Source: Streptomyces sp. NBC_00443 (GTDB lineage Bacteria > Actinomycetota > Actinomycetes > Streptomycetales > Streptomycetaceae). From it: 64,000 nt of DNA. The notes beneath the pieces were generated by a model. That model did no database searches. It saw nothing but the letters and a program-made list of their open reading frames with translations, and was not told where the DNA came from. The stretch lies in the NCBI RefSeq assembly GCF_036014175.1, contig NZ_CP107917.1:3348001-3412000 (forward strand), read 5' to 3'. Below are positions 42,332-51,410 of this stretch, piece by piece (the first letter of the stretch is position 1; each line of letters opens with the position of its first letter). Both the position numbers and the translations under genes were made by a program.

Positions 42332-43486
42332 CTAGCCGAGCGCCTGCTGGAGGTCCTCCAGGAGGTCCTCGACGTTCTCGATGCCCACGGAGAGGCGGAC
42401 GAGGTCGGCGGGGACCTCGAGGGCGGAGCCGGCCACGGACGCGTGGGTCATGCGGCCGGGGTGCTCGATGAGGGACTCGACGCCGCCCAGGGACTCGCCG
42501 AGCGTGAACACCTTGGCGCGGTTGCAGACCTCGACGGCTGCCTCCTCGCCGCCGGTGACCCGGAAGGAGACCATGCCGCCGAAGGCCTTCATCTGCTTGG
42601 CGGCGACCTCGTGACCGGGGTGCTCGGGCAGGCCGGGGTACAGCACGCTCGTCACGCGCGCGTGCCGGGTCAGCATGTCGGTGATCTTCGTGGCGTTCTG
42701 GCTGTGCCGGTCCATGCGCACCGACAGCGTCTTGGTGCCGCGCAGCACCAGCCAGGAGTCGAAGGGCCCGGCGACCGCGCCCATCGCGTTCTGGTGGAAG
42801 GCCAGTTCGTCGCCCAGGTCCGAGTCGCCGACGATCAGCGCACCGCCGACGACGTCCGAGTGGCCGCCCATGTACTTGGTGAGGGAGTGCACCACTACGT
42901 CCGCGCCGAGGGACAGCGGCTGCTGCAGATACGGCGTGGCGAAGGTGTTGTCGACGACGAGCTTGGCGCCCGCGTCCCGGGCGATCTGGGCGACGGCCGC
43001 GATGTCGGTGATGCCGAGCAACGGGTTGGAGGGGGTCTCCACCCACACGATCTTGGTCTTGGGGGTGATGGCGGCCCGGACCGCGGACGGATCGCTGGTG
43101 TCGGCGACGGACCACTCCACGCCCCATCGCGCGACGACCTTCGCGAACAGCCGGAACGTGCCGCCGTACGCGTCATTGGGGATGACCACGTGGTCGCCGG
43201 GGCTGAGCAGCGTACGCAACAGGCAGTCCTCGGCCGCCAGTCCGGACGCGAACGCGAGGCCGCGGCGGCCGCCCTCCAGGGCCGCGAGGTTCTCCTCCAG
43301 GGCGGTCCTCGTCGGGTTGGCGCTACGGCTGTACTCATAGCCGCCGCGCAGGCCGCCGACGCCGTCCTGCTTGTAGGTCGAGACCTGGTAGATCGGCGGG
43401 ACGACCGCGCCGGTGAGGGGGTCGGCGGTGTTCCCCGCATGGATCGCGAGAGTCTCGAAGTGCTGACTGATGTGCCTGTCGCTCAT
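42332..43486 (-). CDS. metB: Cystathionine gamma-synthase/lyase family enzyme
   Basis: 384 residues from ATG 43486; TACGCT at 43495-43500 upstream fits a leaderless transcript. PLP fold-type I, Cys/Met-metabolism family: PPIYQVSTYKQ, YEYSRSANPTRTALE, PNDAYGGTFRLF, VDNTFATPYLQQPLSLGADVVVHS and SLTKYMGGHSDVVGG, where the lysine binds PLP, and SLGGVESLIEHPGRMTHAS. Depending on substrate it makes cystathionine from O-acyl-homoserine and cysteine, or splits cystathionine. Sequence alone does not separate synthase from lyase; the symbol is the customary one. Confidence 0.9.
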   Translation of the reverse strand: MSDRHISQHFETLAIHAGNTADPLTGAVVPPIYQVSTYKQDGVGGLRGGYEYSRSANPTRTALEENLAALEGGRRGLAFASGLAAEDCLLRTLLSPGDHVVIPNDAYGGTFRLFAKVVARWGVEWSVADTSDPSAVRAAITPKTKIVWVETPSNPLLGITDIAAVAQIARDAGAKLVVDNTFATPYLQQPLSLGADVVVHSLTKYMGGHSDVVGGALIVGDSDLGDELAFHQNAMGAVAGPFDSWLVLRGTKTLSVRMDRHSQNATKITDMLTRHARVTSVLYPGLPEHPGHEVAAKQMKAFGGMVSFRVTGGEEAAVEVCNRAKVFTLGESLGGVESLIEHPGRMTHASVAGSALEVPADLVRLSVGIENVEDLLEDLQQALG

Positions 43487-43670
43487 GGGCACCGAGCGTA
43501 ATGCGCGAACGGGGCGGATGCCGTACGACGGGGATTCCTGCCCGGCTCGGCCTGCTCGGCCCGCTCACCACGGACCCGTTTTCCACAGGACGGGACGCCA
43601 CGGAACTCGTTTTCCACAGGCTGCCCGACCTCGTTCGCCAATTGTCGGCGGCGTCTGGAACGCTGGAGGC

Positions 43671-44789
43671 ATGGAAATTCTCTGGGTCCTGATCGCGCTG
43701 CTCATGATCGGCTTTGTGGTCGTGCCGTTCATGCGGCGCAGGCGGGGCATGATCGAGCAGGTCCACCCCGGCCACCCGGACGCCGCGGACCCGGCGAATT
43801 ACGGCTTCGTACGGCAGGAGGAGCTGGACATCCGCATGCCCGGCCCCGACCAGGACCTGCTGGACGTCCTGGACCTGGTGCAGCGCACGCAGGACTACAA
43901 GGCGGCGTCCCAGCTCCTCGCGGGCACCGAGGCGGACGGTGAGCAGCGCTGGCAGCGCGTGCAGGCCTTCGCGGGCGCCGCGTCGCTGGAGCTGCAGCAG
44001 CGGCCGGGCGGCGTGAGTGAGTCGCCGGGCGGGCAGTGGCTGCGGGTGTGGCGCACCGAGCAGCCCAAGGACGCGGGCGGGGCGGCCGTACACGCGGAGT
44101 TCCTGGTGCAGCAGGCATGGCGCACGGCGACGCCTGGCACGGACGAGTTCCGGATCATCATGGAGGAGGCGAAGTCGGCGTGCGGTGAGGCGGCGCTCCT
44201 CGCCCCCGGTGACCCGATTCCGTACATCGTCGAGCTGTCCGTCGCGCGAGGACTCGCCTACTCACGGCCGGAGTTCGAGCAGCTCTGGCTGAAGATCCTG
44301 GACCGCGCCCCGTCCCACATGGGCGCGCACCTGGCGGCCCTGCACTACTGGTGCGAGAAGTGGCACGGCTCGCGCCAACTGGCGTACGAGTTCGCGGAAG
44401 CGGCGGCGGCCCGCGCGCCCCAGGGCTCCCTCCTCGCCGCCATGCCGCTGTTCGCGGTCTTCGAGCACCTGCCCGAGGTGAACCTGGTCAGCGGCTTCTA
44501 CCAGAGCGAGGTCGTGACCAAGGCGATCCACGGCGCGCTGTACGCGGTGCACGCGGCCCGCCCCGGCGACCCGATGCTGGCGCACGTACGCCACCTGCTG
44601 ATGTTCTTCCTGGTCCGCGGCGAGCGCTGGGCCGAGGCCATGGACCAGCTGATACACGTCGACGGCCACATCGGTGCCCTCCCCTGGACCCTGTCGCCCG
44701 ACCCGGCCGCCGAGTTCGCGGTCTACCGGGCGCTGGCCGTGGCGGGCTACGAGGCCAACGGCGGCAGCCCGGCGACCCTGCCGCACTGA
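43671..44789 (+). CDS. Membrane-anchored protein, 372 aa, paralogue 1
   Basis: ATG 43671. N-terminal membrane helix (ILWVLIALLMIGFVVVPFM) then a cytosolic, helical body with Trp/Tyr/His motifs: YIVELSVARGLAYSR, GAHLAALHYWCEKWHGS, HVRHLLMFFLVRGERW. TPR-like helical repeats are likely. It is paralogous along its length to the 372-residue product at 46650-47768 (YWC-KW-GS and PF/PYIVE are shared), with an M48 peptidase gene between. No known family named. GGAGG one base before ATG is too close for a ribosome site, so leaderless translation is likely. Confidence 0.8.
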   Translation: MEILWVLIALLMIGFVVVPFMRRRRGMIEQVHPGHPDAADPANYGFVRQEELDIRMPGPDQDLLDVLDLVQRTQDYKAASQLLAGTEADGEQRWQRVQAFAGAASLELQQRPGGVSESPGGQWLRVWRTEQPKDAGGAAVHAEFLVQQAWRTATPGTDEFRIIMEEAKSACGEAALLAPGDPIPYIVELSVARGLAYSRPEFEQLWLKILDRAPSHMGAHLAALHYWCEKWHGSRQLAYEFAEAAAARAPQGSLLAAMPLFAVFEHLPEVNLVSGFYQSEVVTKAIHGALYAVHAARPGDPMLAHVRHLLMFFLVRGERWAEAMDQLIHVDGHIGALPWTLSPDPAAEFAVYRALAVAGYEANGGSPATLPH

Positions 44790-44904
44790 GCCGCGCACCC
44801 ACCCAAGAGAATCCGCATTGCCGCACTGACCTGCGGTAGGGCATACTCCGCTTCCCCCCACAACACTTCGTCATGTCCATTTCTCGTGGGGGGAATTGCC
44901 CAAC

Positions 44905-46503
44905 ATGGGGGCAACTCTGCGCGCCGTGCGCGCGCTCATCCTGCTCGCCGGGTTCTATCTGCTCGGCTTCGTCATGCTCGGCGCGCTCGTCGCCGTCGAC
45001 TGGGCCGTCGCGGAGGGCGGGGTCGGGAGCGTCACCGCCAAGGTGTGGATCGTCAGCGCGCTGCTGGCGATCCCCATCGTGCAGGGCATGTTCGCGCTGC
45101 GCACGCCCAAGGACGAACCGCTGCCCGGCCTGCCCGTGACCGAGCAGCAGGAGCCGGTGCTCTGGACGGCCGTGCGCACCCTGGCACAGGAGACCGGGAG
45201 CCGCGCGCCGGACGAGATGGTCCTGACCCCGGACGTCAACGCGGCCGTCGCCGAGGACGCGACGTTCCTCGGTCTCAAGCCCGGCCGGCGCCGTATGTAC
45301 ATCGGGCTGCCGCTGATGGCGGGGCTGAGCGAACCGCAGCTGCGGGCCGTGCTGGCCCATGAGTTCGGGCACTACACGAACCATGACACCCGCCTCTCCG
45401 CGATCACTCTGCGCGGCCGCCTCCAGGTGATGCGCACCGTCGCCAGCCTGCACGAGCGTTCCCGCAAGAAGGTCGCCAAGGAGGAGGCCAAGCAGGAGAA
45501 GAAGAACGCCAAGCGGCTCGCCAAGGGCAGGAAGACGGGCGCGGTCGACGCCGGGACGGCGGGCCTGAGCTACCGCCTCGCCGCCAAGCCGTTCCTCTGG
45601 TACGGCACCTTCTACCTGCGCGCCTCCCAGGGCGTGGGCCGGCGGCAGGAGCTCGCCGCCGACCTGGCCGCCGCGCGTATCGCCGGCCGCGACGCCACCG
45701 CGTCCGCGCTGCGCGAGATCCCCGTCCTGGACTCCGCCCACGGCTTCTACATGCAGTCGTACGCGACCCTCGGCACCGGCGCCGGACTGCTGCCGCCGCC
45801 CGGCGAGGTCTTCGGCGGGCTGCGCCATCTGCTGGCCGGGCGCGCCGACGAGCTGGACGAGATGCGGCGGGCCCGGCCCCAGGAGGAGCGGTCGCCGTAC
45901 GACTCGCACCCGCCGATCGCCGAGCGCATCGCCCGCATCGAGCAGCTCCCCGACGACGGCCGCGCCCTGACCGGAGCCCGCCCCGCGCTCTCCCTGCTCA
46001 CCGACCCGGCCCACGCCTTCGCCGCGCTGGAGCAGGCCGCCCTCACCCCCGAGGCCCATCAACTGCGCCGCACCGCCGGCTGGACCCAGCTGGTCAACGA
46101 GTCGATGCTCTGGCACGCCGACCAGGACGCCGAGCCGCTGCGCGCGGCCGTCACCGAGATCCACGGCGGTGACGGCTCCCTGGCCTCCTTCCTGGACGCC
46201 GTCGACGCGGGCCGGCTGTGGCAGATGGCCGACCGCCTGCCCAAGTCGCAGGAGGCGCAGGCCGCCACGGGCCGCACGGCGCGCGAGTTCGCGCGCCCCC
46301 AGGTGCGTGCCCGCCTCTCCCGCATGGTCGTCGCCGAGTTCGTCCGCCTCGGCCGGGCCCACTGGGAGCTGTCCTGGTCGGACTCGGCCCGGCTGCGCCT
46401 GCCGGACGGTTACGAGGAGGAGCTGAAGCAGGTGCTGGACGCCGTGGTGGAGGACGTACCGGACACGCGGGGACTGCGGCAGTTGCTGGCGCGGGGGCAC
46501 TGA
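44905..46503 (+). CDS. M48-family membrane zinc metallopeptidase, HtpX/Ste24-like
   Basis: 532 residues. ATG 44905 follows GGGGGGAA by about 7 bases; TTG 44896 is too close to it. Two N-terminal membrane helices (about 7-30 and 45-66), then the catalytic domain with RAVLAHEFGHYTNH (HExxH zinc site about 150) and the downstream Glu in RRQELAADLAAARIAG (third ligand). A basic linker KKVAKEEAKQEKKNAKRLAKG lies between. The C-terminal 200 residues are helical and unrelated to HtpX. M48 enzymes degrade damaged membrane proteins. Flanked by two paralogous membrane-anchored genes on the same strand. Confidence 0.88.
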   Translation: MGATLRAVRALILLAGFYLLGFVMLGALVAVDWAVAEGGVGSVTAKVWIVSALLAIPIVQGMFALRTPKDEPLPGLPVTEQQEPVLWTAVRTLAQETGSRAPDEMVLTPDVNAAVAEDATFLGLKPGRRRMYIGLPLMAGLSEPQLRAVLAHEFGHYTNHDTRLSAITLRGRLQVMRTVASLHERSRKKVAKEEAKQEKKNAKRLAKGRKTGAVDAGTAGLSYRLAAKPFLWYGTFYLRASQGVGRRQELAADLAAARIAGRDATASALREIPVLDSAHGFYMQSYATLGTGAGLLPPPGEVFGGLRHLLAGRADELDEMRRARPQEERSPYDSHPPIAERIARIEQLPDDGRALTGARPALSLLTDPAHAFAALEQAALTPEAHQLRRTAGWTQLVNESMLWHADQDAEPLRAAVTEIHGGDGSLASFLDAVDAGRLWQMADRLPKSQEAQAATGRTAREFARPQVRARLSRMVVAEFVRLGRAHWELSWSDSARLRLPDGYEEELKQVLDAVVEDVPDTRGLRQLLARGH

Positions 46504-46649
46504 CCGAGACCGAGGCCGGACCGACGCCGGCTTCAGGGCCGGCACATCGCCGAGACCCGGCTTGGGCACACGCCGCCCCCTCCTCCTTTTCCTCTTCCCC
46601 TCCCCCGTTCGCTGCATAAGCCCCTCACTGCTCAAGGACGCAGACACCC

Positions 46650-47768
46650 ATGAGTCACATACTTCCGATCATCGTGATCCTGCTCGCGATCTACTCCTGG
46701 TATCGCGCACAGAAGAAATCGGCCCCGAGCGGAGGCGGCGCATCCGTCCGCAACCGGGATCTGTCCAAGGCCGCCGCCCGGCTGGGATTCCTGCCCGGCG
46801 AGCGGCTGGACACCGCCCGGGCCTACGCGCCCGACCCTCGGATCGCGGCCGCACGGGAAGCCGTACGGGCAGGGGACTGGAAGGCCGGTGCGCAGTTCCT
46901 GGCCGAGGCCGGGCGGGACTGGCAGGAGCGGGACCGGCGCTCGAGTGTGCTGGCCGACGAGGCCGTCAAGGACGACTCGTGGCTGCTTGCCTGGCGCACG
47001 GAGCGGCCGGAGGACCCCGACGTGGCGCTGGTGTTCGCGGAGTCGATGATCTACCTCGCCTGGGAGGTACGCGGCTCGGCGACCGCCAAGCACACCACGC
47101 AGGAGCAGTTCGCGGGCTTCCGCAGGATCCTGGACCAGGCCCGTGAGGCGTGCGCGCGGGCGCAGGCGCTGGCCGGGGACGACCCGTGCCCGTTCATCGT
47201 GGAGATCCCGCTGGCGAAGGGCCTCGGGTATCCGCACGAGAGGTTCGAGGAGATCTGGGCCGAGATCGTCAAGCGCGACCCGCACCACCTGGCCGCGCAC
47301 ACCTCCGCCCTGCAGTACTGGTGCGCGAAGTGGCGCGGCTCGCACGAGCTGGCGGAGGGCTTCGCCCGGTCCGCGGCGGAGAAGGGCGTGCCGGGGCAGT
47401 TGCTGACCCTGCTGCCGCTGGAGGCGTACTTCGAGTACGAGATCCAGCACTCCGACCTGGAGCAGGACGAGTTCTACAAGCGCCCGGAGATCGTCGCGGC
47501 GGTCGACGCCGCCCTGGTCGACGTGGCGGCCGCGGCGGCCGCGAACCCCGAGGACTGGCGAATCCCGCAGGTCCGCCACCTGCTGGCCAGCCTGCTGTTC
47601 TGGCAGGACCGGTACGAGGCGGCGGCCGAGCAGTTCCGGCTGGTCGACGGGTACATCGACGCCGTGCCGTGGTCGTACCGGGGCGACCGGGACGCGATGA
47701 TCAAGGCATATGTGCGGCAGCGGGACTTCAGCGCCGCGCAGGTGGTGAAGGCGCGGGGCGGAATCTGA
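46650..47768 (+). CDS. Membrane-anchored protein, 372 aa, paralogue 2
   Basis: ATG 46650. Membrane helix about 3-19 (HILPIIVILLAIYSWY), a basic cytosolic linker, and a helical body. PFIVEIPLAKGLGYPHERFE, LQYWCAKWRGSHELAEGFA and QVRHLLASLLFWQDRYEAA align with the gene at 43671, same length of 372 residues. The pair flanks the M48 peptidase gene, suggesting duplication and a shared membrane quality-control complex. Function is unknown. Confidence 0.8.
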   Translation: MSHILPIIVILLAIYSWYRAQKKSAPSGGGASVRNRDLSKAAARLGFLPGERLDTARAYAPDPRIAAAREAVRAGDWKAGAQFLAEAGRDWQERDRRSSVLADEAVKDDSWLLAWRTERPEDPDVALVFAESMIYLAWEVRGSATAKHTTQEQFAGFRRILDQAREACARAQALAGDDPCPFIVEIPLAKGLGYPHERFEEIWAEIVKRDPHHLAAHTSALQYWCAKWRGSHELAEGFARSAAEKGVPGQLLTLLPLEAYFEYEIQHSDLEQDEFYKRPEIVAAVDAALVDVAAAAAANPEDWRIPQVRHLLASLLFWQDRYEAAAEQFRLVDGYIDAVPWSYRGDRDAMIKAYVRQRDFSAAQVVKARGGI

Positions 47769-47876
47769 GAGCTCGGCCGTACCGGGAACGGTTTACAGCA
47801 GCCGTCGCCCGGCCCGTACTGCTCAGCCTCATCATGCCCTCATGACCGAAGAGGGTCCGAAGTCGCCCGTGAGCGT

Positions 47877-47907
47877 TTGACCTTGACACTGTGACAAGGC
47901 CTTCACT
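47877..47907 (+). promoter_or_regulatory. MerR-type promoter
   Basis: -35 TTGACC (47877-47882), 19-base spacer, -10 TTCACT (47902-47907). The spacer region contains CCTTGACAC-T-GTGACAAGG (47881-47899), a dyad with eight of nine pairs. An overlong spacer with a centred dyad is the hallmark of MerR-activated promoters, and a MerR gene lies in this operon. Confidence 0.65.
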
Positions 47908-47928
47908 CTTGCCGAGGAGGTGGTCCCG

Positions 47929-48600
47929 ATGACCATGACGCGGCAGGACGCGGAGGCGACACGAGCGCTCCGGGCGCTGGAGGACGGCCGTTCGTCCGTG
48001 CGGCTGCGGGCGGCTCTGGCGGTCGGTACGACGCCGGATCCGCGCTTCGTCGACAAGCTCGTGGAGCGAAGCGCGATCGAGCCCGAGTTCTTCGTCCGCG
48101 ACGCGCTGACCTGGGCGCTCACCCGTCACCCGGTGTCCTTGACGCTCCCCCGGCTGCTCCGCGAAGTCCGCTCGGAGCGGGCGCAGGCACGGAGTCAGGC
48201 GCTGCACACGCTGTCCAAGATCGGGGACCGGCAGGCGTGGCCGGCGATCACGCGGGCCCTCCTGTCCGACGCCGACGACGAGGTGGCGCGGAGCGCCTGG
48301 CGGGCCGCTGTCGTGCTCGTACCGGACGGCGAGGAGTCCGGGCTGGCCGCCGTACTGGCGACACAGCTCGGGCGCGGTGAGCGGGAGACGCAGCTGAGCC
48401 TCAGCCGGGCGCTGGTCTCACTGGGTGAGGCCGTTCTGCCGGCTCTGGGCGCTGCGACGACCGCTGCTGACCGGCATGTGCGCACGCACGCGCTCGCCAC
48501 GGAACGGCTGCTGCACGAGCCCGATGCCGGATTCGAGTTCGCGGTCGAGGAGGCGAAGCGCATGGTGGCTCTCGGCGGGTCCGGCCAGGAGGGACGATAG
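47929..48600 (+). CDS. HEAT-repeat protein
   Basis: 223 residues from ATG 47929; GAGGAGG upstream. Built of HEAT/PBS-lyase-type repeats, for example SVRLRAALAVGTTPDPRFVDKL, VRDALTWALTRHP, ARSQALHTLSKIGDRQAWPAI and ARSAWRAAVVLVPDG. No enzyme motif. The start of a MerR regulator lies just three bases after its stop, and that regulator also ends in HEAT repeats. It probably binds or modulates the regulator. Confidence 0.88.
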   Translation: MTMTRQDAEATRALRALEDGRSSVRLRAALAVGTTPDPRFVDKLVERSAIEPEFFVRDALTWALTRHPVSLTLPRLLREVRSERAQARSQALHTLSKIGDRQAWPAITRALLSDADDEVARSAWRAAVVLVPDGEESGLAAVLATQLGRGERETQLSLSRALVSLGEAVLPALGAATTAADRHVRTHALATERLLHEPDAGFEFAVEEAKRMVALGGSGQEGR

Positions 48601-48603
48601 GAA

Positions 48604-49653
48604 GTGTTGATCGGTGAGGTGGCGCGACGGTCCGGGGTCAGTGCCCGCATGCTCAGGCACTACGAGTCGCTCGGCCTGTTGCGGCCCTCGGGCCGTACGG
48701 GCTCCGGCTATCGGGAGTACTCCGGCGACGACATCCGGCGGATCTTCCACATCGAGAGCCTGAGGTCGCTGGGGCTGTCGCTGCGTGAGATCGGACGCGC
48801 GCTCGACGATCCCGGCTTCACGCCCTCGGCGCTCGTCGACGACCTCATCCGTCAGACGCACGAACGTATCGCGGCCGAGACCGAGTTGCTCACGCGGCTC
48901 CGCCGGATCGATGCCGCGGAGCCCGCCGGCTGGGAGGACGTCCTCCAGGTCGTCGCGTTCCTCCAGGCGCTGGGGTCGAACAGCGCTGCAGCCCGGCAGC
49001 GCGCGGCCCTCTCCTCGGCCGGCGAGGTTCCGGTGCCGGTGGAAGCCCTGGTCGAGGCGGTACTGAGGGAGTCCGAGCCGAACGTCGCCGGAGCTCTTCG
49101 ATGGGCGCTGGCGCGATCGGGCGACGACGGCACGGCACTGCTGGCGCAGGGCCTCGGCTCACCGGTGGCCGCGGTGCGGGAACGAGCTGTTCAGTCTCTC
49201 GCCGAGATGCCCGGTGACGAGGCCACCGCCCGGCTGCGGGACGCCCTCTCGAACCCGGATGCGGTGGTCCGCGGCCATGCGGCTCTGGCGCTCGGGACGC
49301 GGGGAGTGCCCGAGGCGATCCCGGTGCTGATCGACATGATCGTGGCGGGGAGGAACGACACCGATGCCGCCGATGCGCTGAGCATGCTGGCGAGCGACAC
49401 CGCGACGGTCGATCAGATCGCCGCGAATCAGATCGCCGCGGATCGGATCGCCGCGAATCAGATCGCCACCGGGCTCGTCGACCGCCTCGCCGATGACACC
49501 ACCGAAGCGCCCGCACGCGTACGGCTCACCCAGGCGCTGGCGGACATCCCGGGGAGCACGGCCTCAGATGCCCTCGTGGAGCTGGCGCAGGACGGGAACC
49601 GTGCCGTAGCGGTCACCGCGACGTACCTTCTCCGGCTACGCGACGCACAGTGA
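48604..49653 (+). CDS. MerR-family regulator fused to HEAT repeats
   Basis: 349 residues; GTG 48604 (TTG 48607 alternative) with GGAGGG upstream. Residues 1-70: MerR winged HTH (IGEVARRSGVSARMLRHYESLGLLRP), then dimerisation helix to about 115. Residues about 140-345: HEAT repeats (VRERAVQSLAEMPGDEATARL, VRGHAALALGTRGVPEAIPVL). Around 271-290 a 15-bp DNA repeat encodes QIAAN/DRIAA units. Instead of a small-ligand pocket this regulator carries a protein-interaction scaffold, so its signal may be a protein, perhaps the HEAT protein upstream. The MerR-type dyad ahead of the operon suggests autoregulation. Confidence 0.9.
   Translation: MLIGEVARRSGVSARMLRHYESLGLLRPSGRTGSGYREYSGDDIRRIFHIESLRSLGLSLREIGRALDDPGFTPSALVDDLIRQTHERIAAETELLTRLRRIDAAEPAGWEDVLQVVAFLQALGSNSAAARQRAALSSAGEVPVPVEALVEAVLRESEPNVAGALRWALARSGDDGTALLAQGLGSPVAAVRERAVQSLAEMPGDEATARLRDALSNPDAVVRGHAALALGTRGVPEAIPVLIDMIVAGRNDTDAADALSMLASDTATVDQIAANQIAADRIAANQIATGLVDRLADDTTEAPARVRLTQALADIPGSTASDALVELAQDGNRAVAVTATYLLRLRDAQ
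49414..49473 (+). repeat. Four 15-bp repeats inside the MerR-HEAT gene
   Basis: CAGATCGCCGCGAAT at 49414 with variants at 49429, 49444 and 49459. In-frame, so copy-number change would lengthen or shorten one helix by five residues. Confidence 0.85.
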
Positions 49654-49738
49654 CAAACGGATTCCTCCTGGAGTGCCGCGGATACGGCGGAGCCTGTGCC
49701 AGTCAGCCTCCGCCGTACGCCGGGCAGCCGCCTCGCGG

Positions 49739-50251
49739 TCAGCCCTCGGCGCGGGCGGGCAGCCGCCATCCGGGACGCGGGAAGTGGCAGGTGTAGCCCT
49801 CCGGGTAACGCTGCAGGTAGTCCTGATGCTCGGGCTCGGCCTCCCAGAAGGGGCCCACCGGCTCGACCTCGGTGACGACCTTGCCCGGCCACAGGCCCGA
49901 GGCGTCCACGTCCGCGATCGTGTCCTCGGCGATCCGCTTCTGCTCGTCGTCCTCGTAGTAGATCGCCGAGCGGTAGCTGAGGCCCATGTCGTTGCCCTGG
50001 CGGTTCTTCGTGCTCGGGTCGTGGATCTGGAAGAAGAACTCCAGGATCGCGCGGTAGTCGGTCTTCTCGGGGTCGAAAAGGATCTCAATGGCCTCCGCGT
50101 GCGTGCCGTGGTTACGGTACGTCGCGTTCGGCACGTCACCCCCGGTGTATCCCACCCGGGTCGCCGTCACGCCCGGAAGTCGGCGGATCAGCTCCTCCAT
50201 CCCCCAGAAGCATCCGCCCGCCAGCACTGCCCTCTGCGTCTGCGCAGCCAT
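49739..50251 (-). CDS. msrA: Peptide-methionine (S)-S-oxide reductase
   Basis: 170 residues from ATG 50251 with GGAGGG upstream; the longer frame from 50305 is not supported. Active site [21 protein letters not shown] with the catalytic Cys; also VGYTGG and [34 protein letters not shown], which are conserved in MsrA. Repairs Met-S-sulfoxide in proteins. Monocistronic. Confidence 0.96.
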   Translation of the reverse strand: MAAQTQRAVLAGGCFWGMEELIRRLPGVTATRVGYTGGDVPNATYRNHGTHAEAIEILFDPEKTDYRAILEFFFQIHDPSTKNRQGNDMGLSYRSAIYYEDDEQKRIAEDTIADVDASGLWPGKVVTEVEPVGPFWEAEPEHQDYLQRYPEGYTCHFPRPGWRLPARAEG

Positions 50252-50427
50252 CGTGGCCCTCCAATATCTGTCCGCTCGGTCACTCGGGCTGCTCTGCTCG
50301 CACACACCGGCATCCCATGCCCACCCTGCTCAACGCATGAGGGGGCCGGGCGATTCCGATTCCGAGTACGCCGCCCGCCCGCCGTCCGTGTCCTGCGCCC
50401 CGCCGTCCGGCGGAGAGAGGACCCCCG

Positions 50428-51189
50428 TCAGCCGGGTTCGACCACCCCCTCCGACTCGGCAGTCCCGTCCGTGGTCGTCGCGGGCTTCGTATAGAGGACT
50501 TCCCGTGCCTGCTCCGCGGCGCGCGCCGTGCTTTCGGAGACGAAGTCGAGGAAGCGGGCGATGTTGTCGAGGCGGGTGGCGGCCGGGGTGCCGGGGCCGA
50601 GGACGCCGACGCCCTGCCGTGCGGTCACGACGACCTGGGCGAGGGCGCGGGCGCTGGCCATCAGCGATTCGTACCAGACGTCGTCGTCGACGACGTAGCG
50701 CTCGCGGCGGCGTTCGTCGCGTTCCCGGCGGACGAATCCCTGGCTGTCGAGGAACGTGATCGCCTTGGAGATGGACGCCGGGCTGACCTGGAGGCGCTGG
50801 ACGAGTTCGGACGCGGTGAGGCGGCCCGCGTCGGTGATGGTGAGGCAGGCCATCACCCTGGACATCATCTTGGGCATGCCCGACTGCATGAAGACGGTCG
50901 TGAGCAGCTCCTCGTAGTCGCTTACGGCCTCGGCGTCGCGTCCGTGGGCCTGCGGGGGCGCCGCCGATCCCCGGGGCGCGGCCTGCCTGCGCCGGTGGGC
51001 GCGGCGTTCGGTGGCGCGGTGGGCGAGGTCGGAGCGGTAGGCGGTCGGGCCGCCGTTGCGCATCACCTCGCGCGTGACCGTCGAGGTCGGACGGTCGAGG
51101 CGTCTGGCGATCTCCGCATAGGCAAGGCCGTCGGCCAGTCCCAGCGCGATCTGCTGGCGTTCCTGCTGGGTGAGTCTGCCTCCGGGCAC
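50428..51189 (-). CDS. Regulator with N-terminal HTH plus GbsR/MarR-type winged HTH
   Basis: 253 residues from GTG 51189 (AAGGAG six bases upstream; GTG 51192 alternative). N-terminal HTH about 6-50 of transposase-like type: LTQQERQQIALGLADGLAYAEIARRLDRPTSTVTREV. Central/C-terminal winged HTH about 105-170: TASELVQRLQVSPASISKAITFLDSQGFVRRERDERRRERY, as in GbsR/PadR-MarR-like regulators. Two DNA-binding modules in one chain. Diverges from the DUF4097-ABC operon, between which many GCAACG boxes occur, so it probably represses that operon. Confidence 0.88.
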   Translation of the reverse strand: MPGGRLTQQERQQIALGLADGLAYAEIARRLDRPTSTVTREVMRNGGPTAYRSDLAHRATERRAHRRRQAAPRGSAAPPQAHGRDAEAVSDYEELLTTVFMQSGMPKMMSRVMACLTITDAGRLTASELVQRLQVSPASISKAITFLDSQGFVRRERDERRRERYVVDDDVWYESLMASARALAQVVVTARQGVGVLGPGTPAATRLDNIARFLDFVSESTARAAEQAREVLYTKPATTTDGTAESEGVVEPG

Positions 51190-51245
51190 CACGATCTCCT
51201 TCGCACTTTCTGATGCCGCCCAGCATAGCGTTCACTCCCATCCCA

Positions 51246-51366
51246 TTGCAACGAACCAGGAGAGGTTGTTGCATTAAGCGCAAGACCGTTGCAACGAATT
51301 TCCACGTCTGACCTGTGTTTATGACGTCAATGCGCAACGACTCCGTTGTGCACTCTTCGAACGCAA
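51246..51366. promoter_or_regulatory. Cluster of GCAACG operator boxes
   Basis: TTGCAACGAA at 51246-51255 and 51289-51298; perfect dyad CGTTGCAACG (51287-51296); dyad GCGCAACG-ACTC-CGTTGTGC (51332-51351); further GCAACG near 51363. Spread over the whole divergent promoter region of the regulator and the DUF4097 gene. Confidence 0.65.
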
Positions 51367-51410
51367 CGTAGCTTTTCCTTCATCGGAAACAGCGAGTCAA
51401 GGAGAGCACG

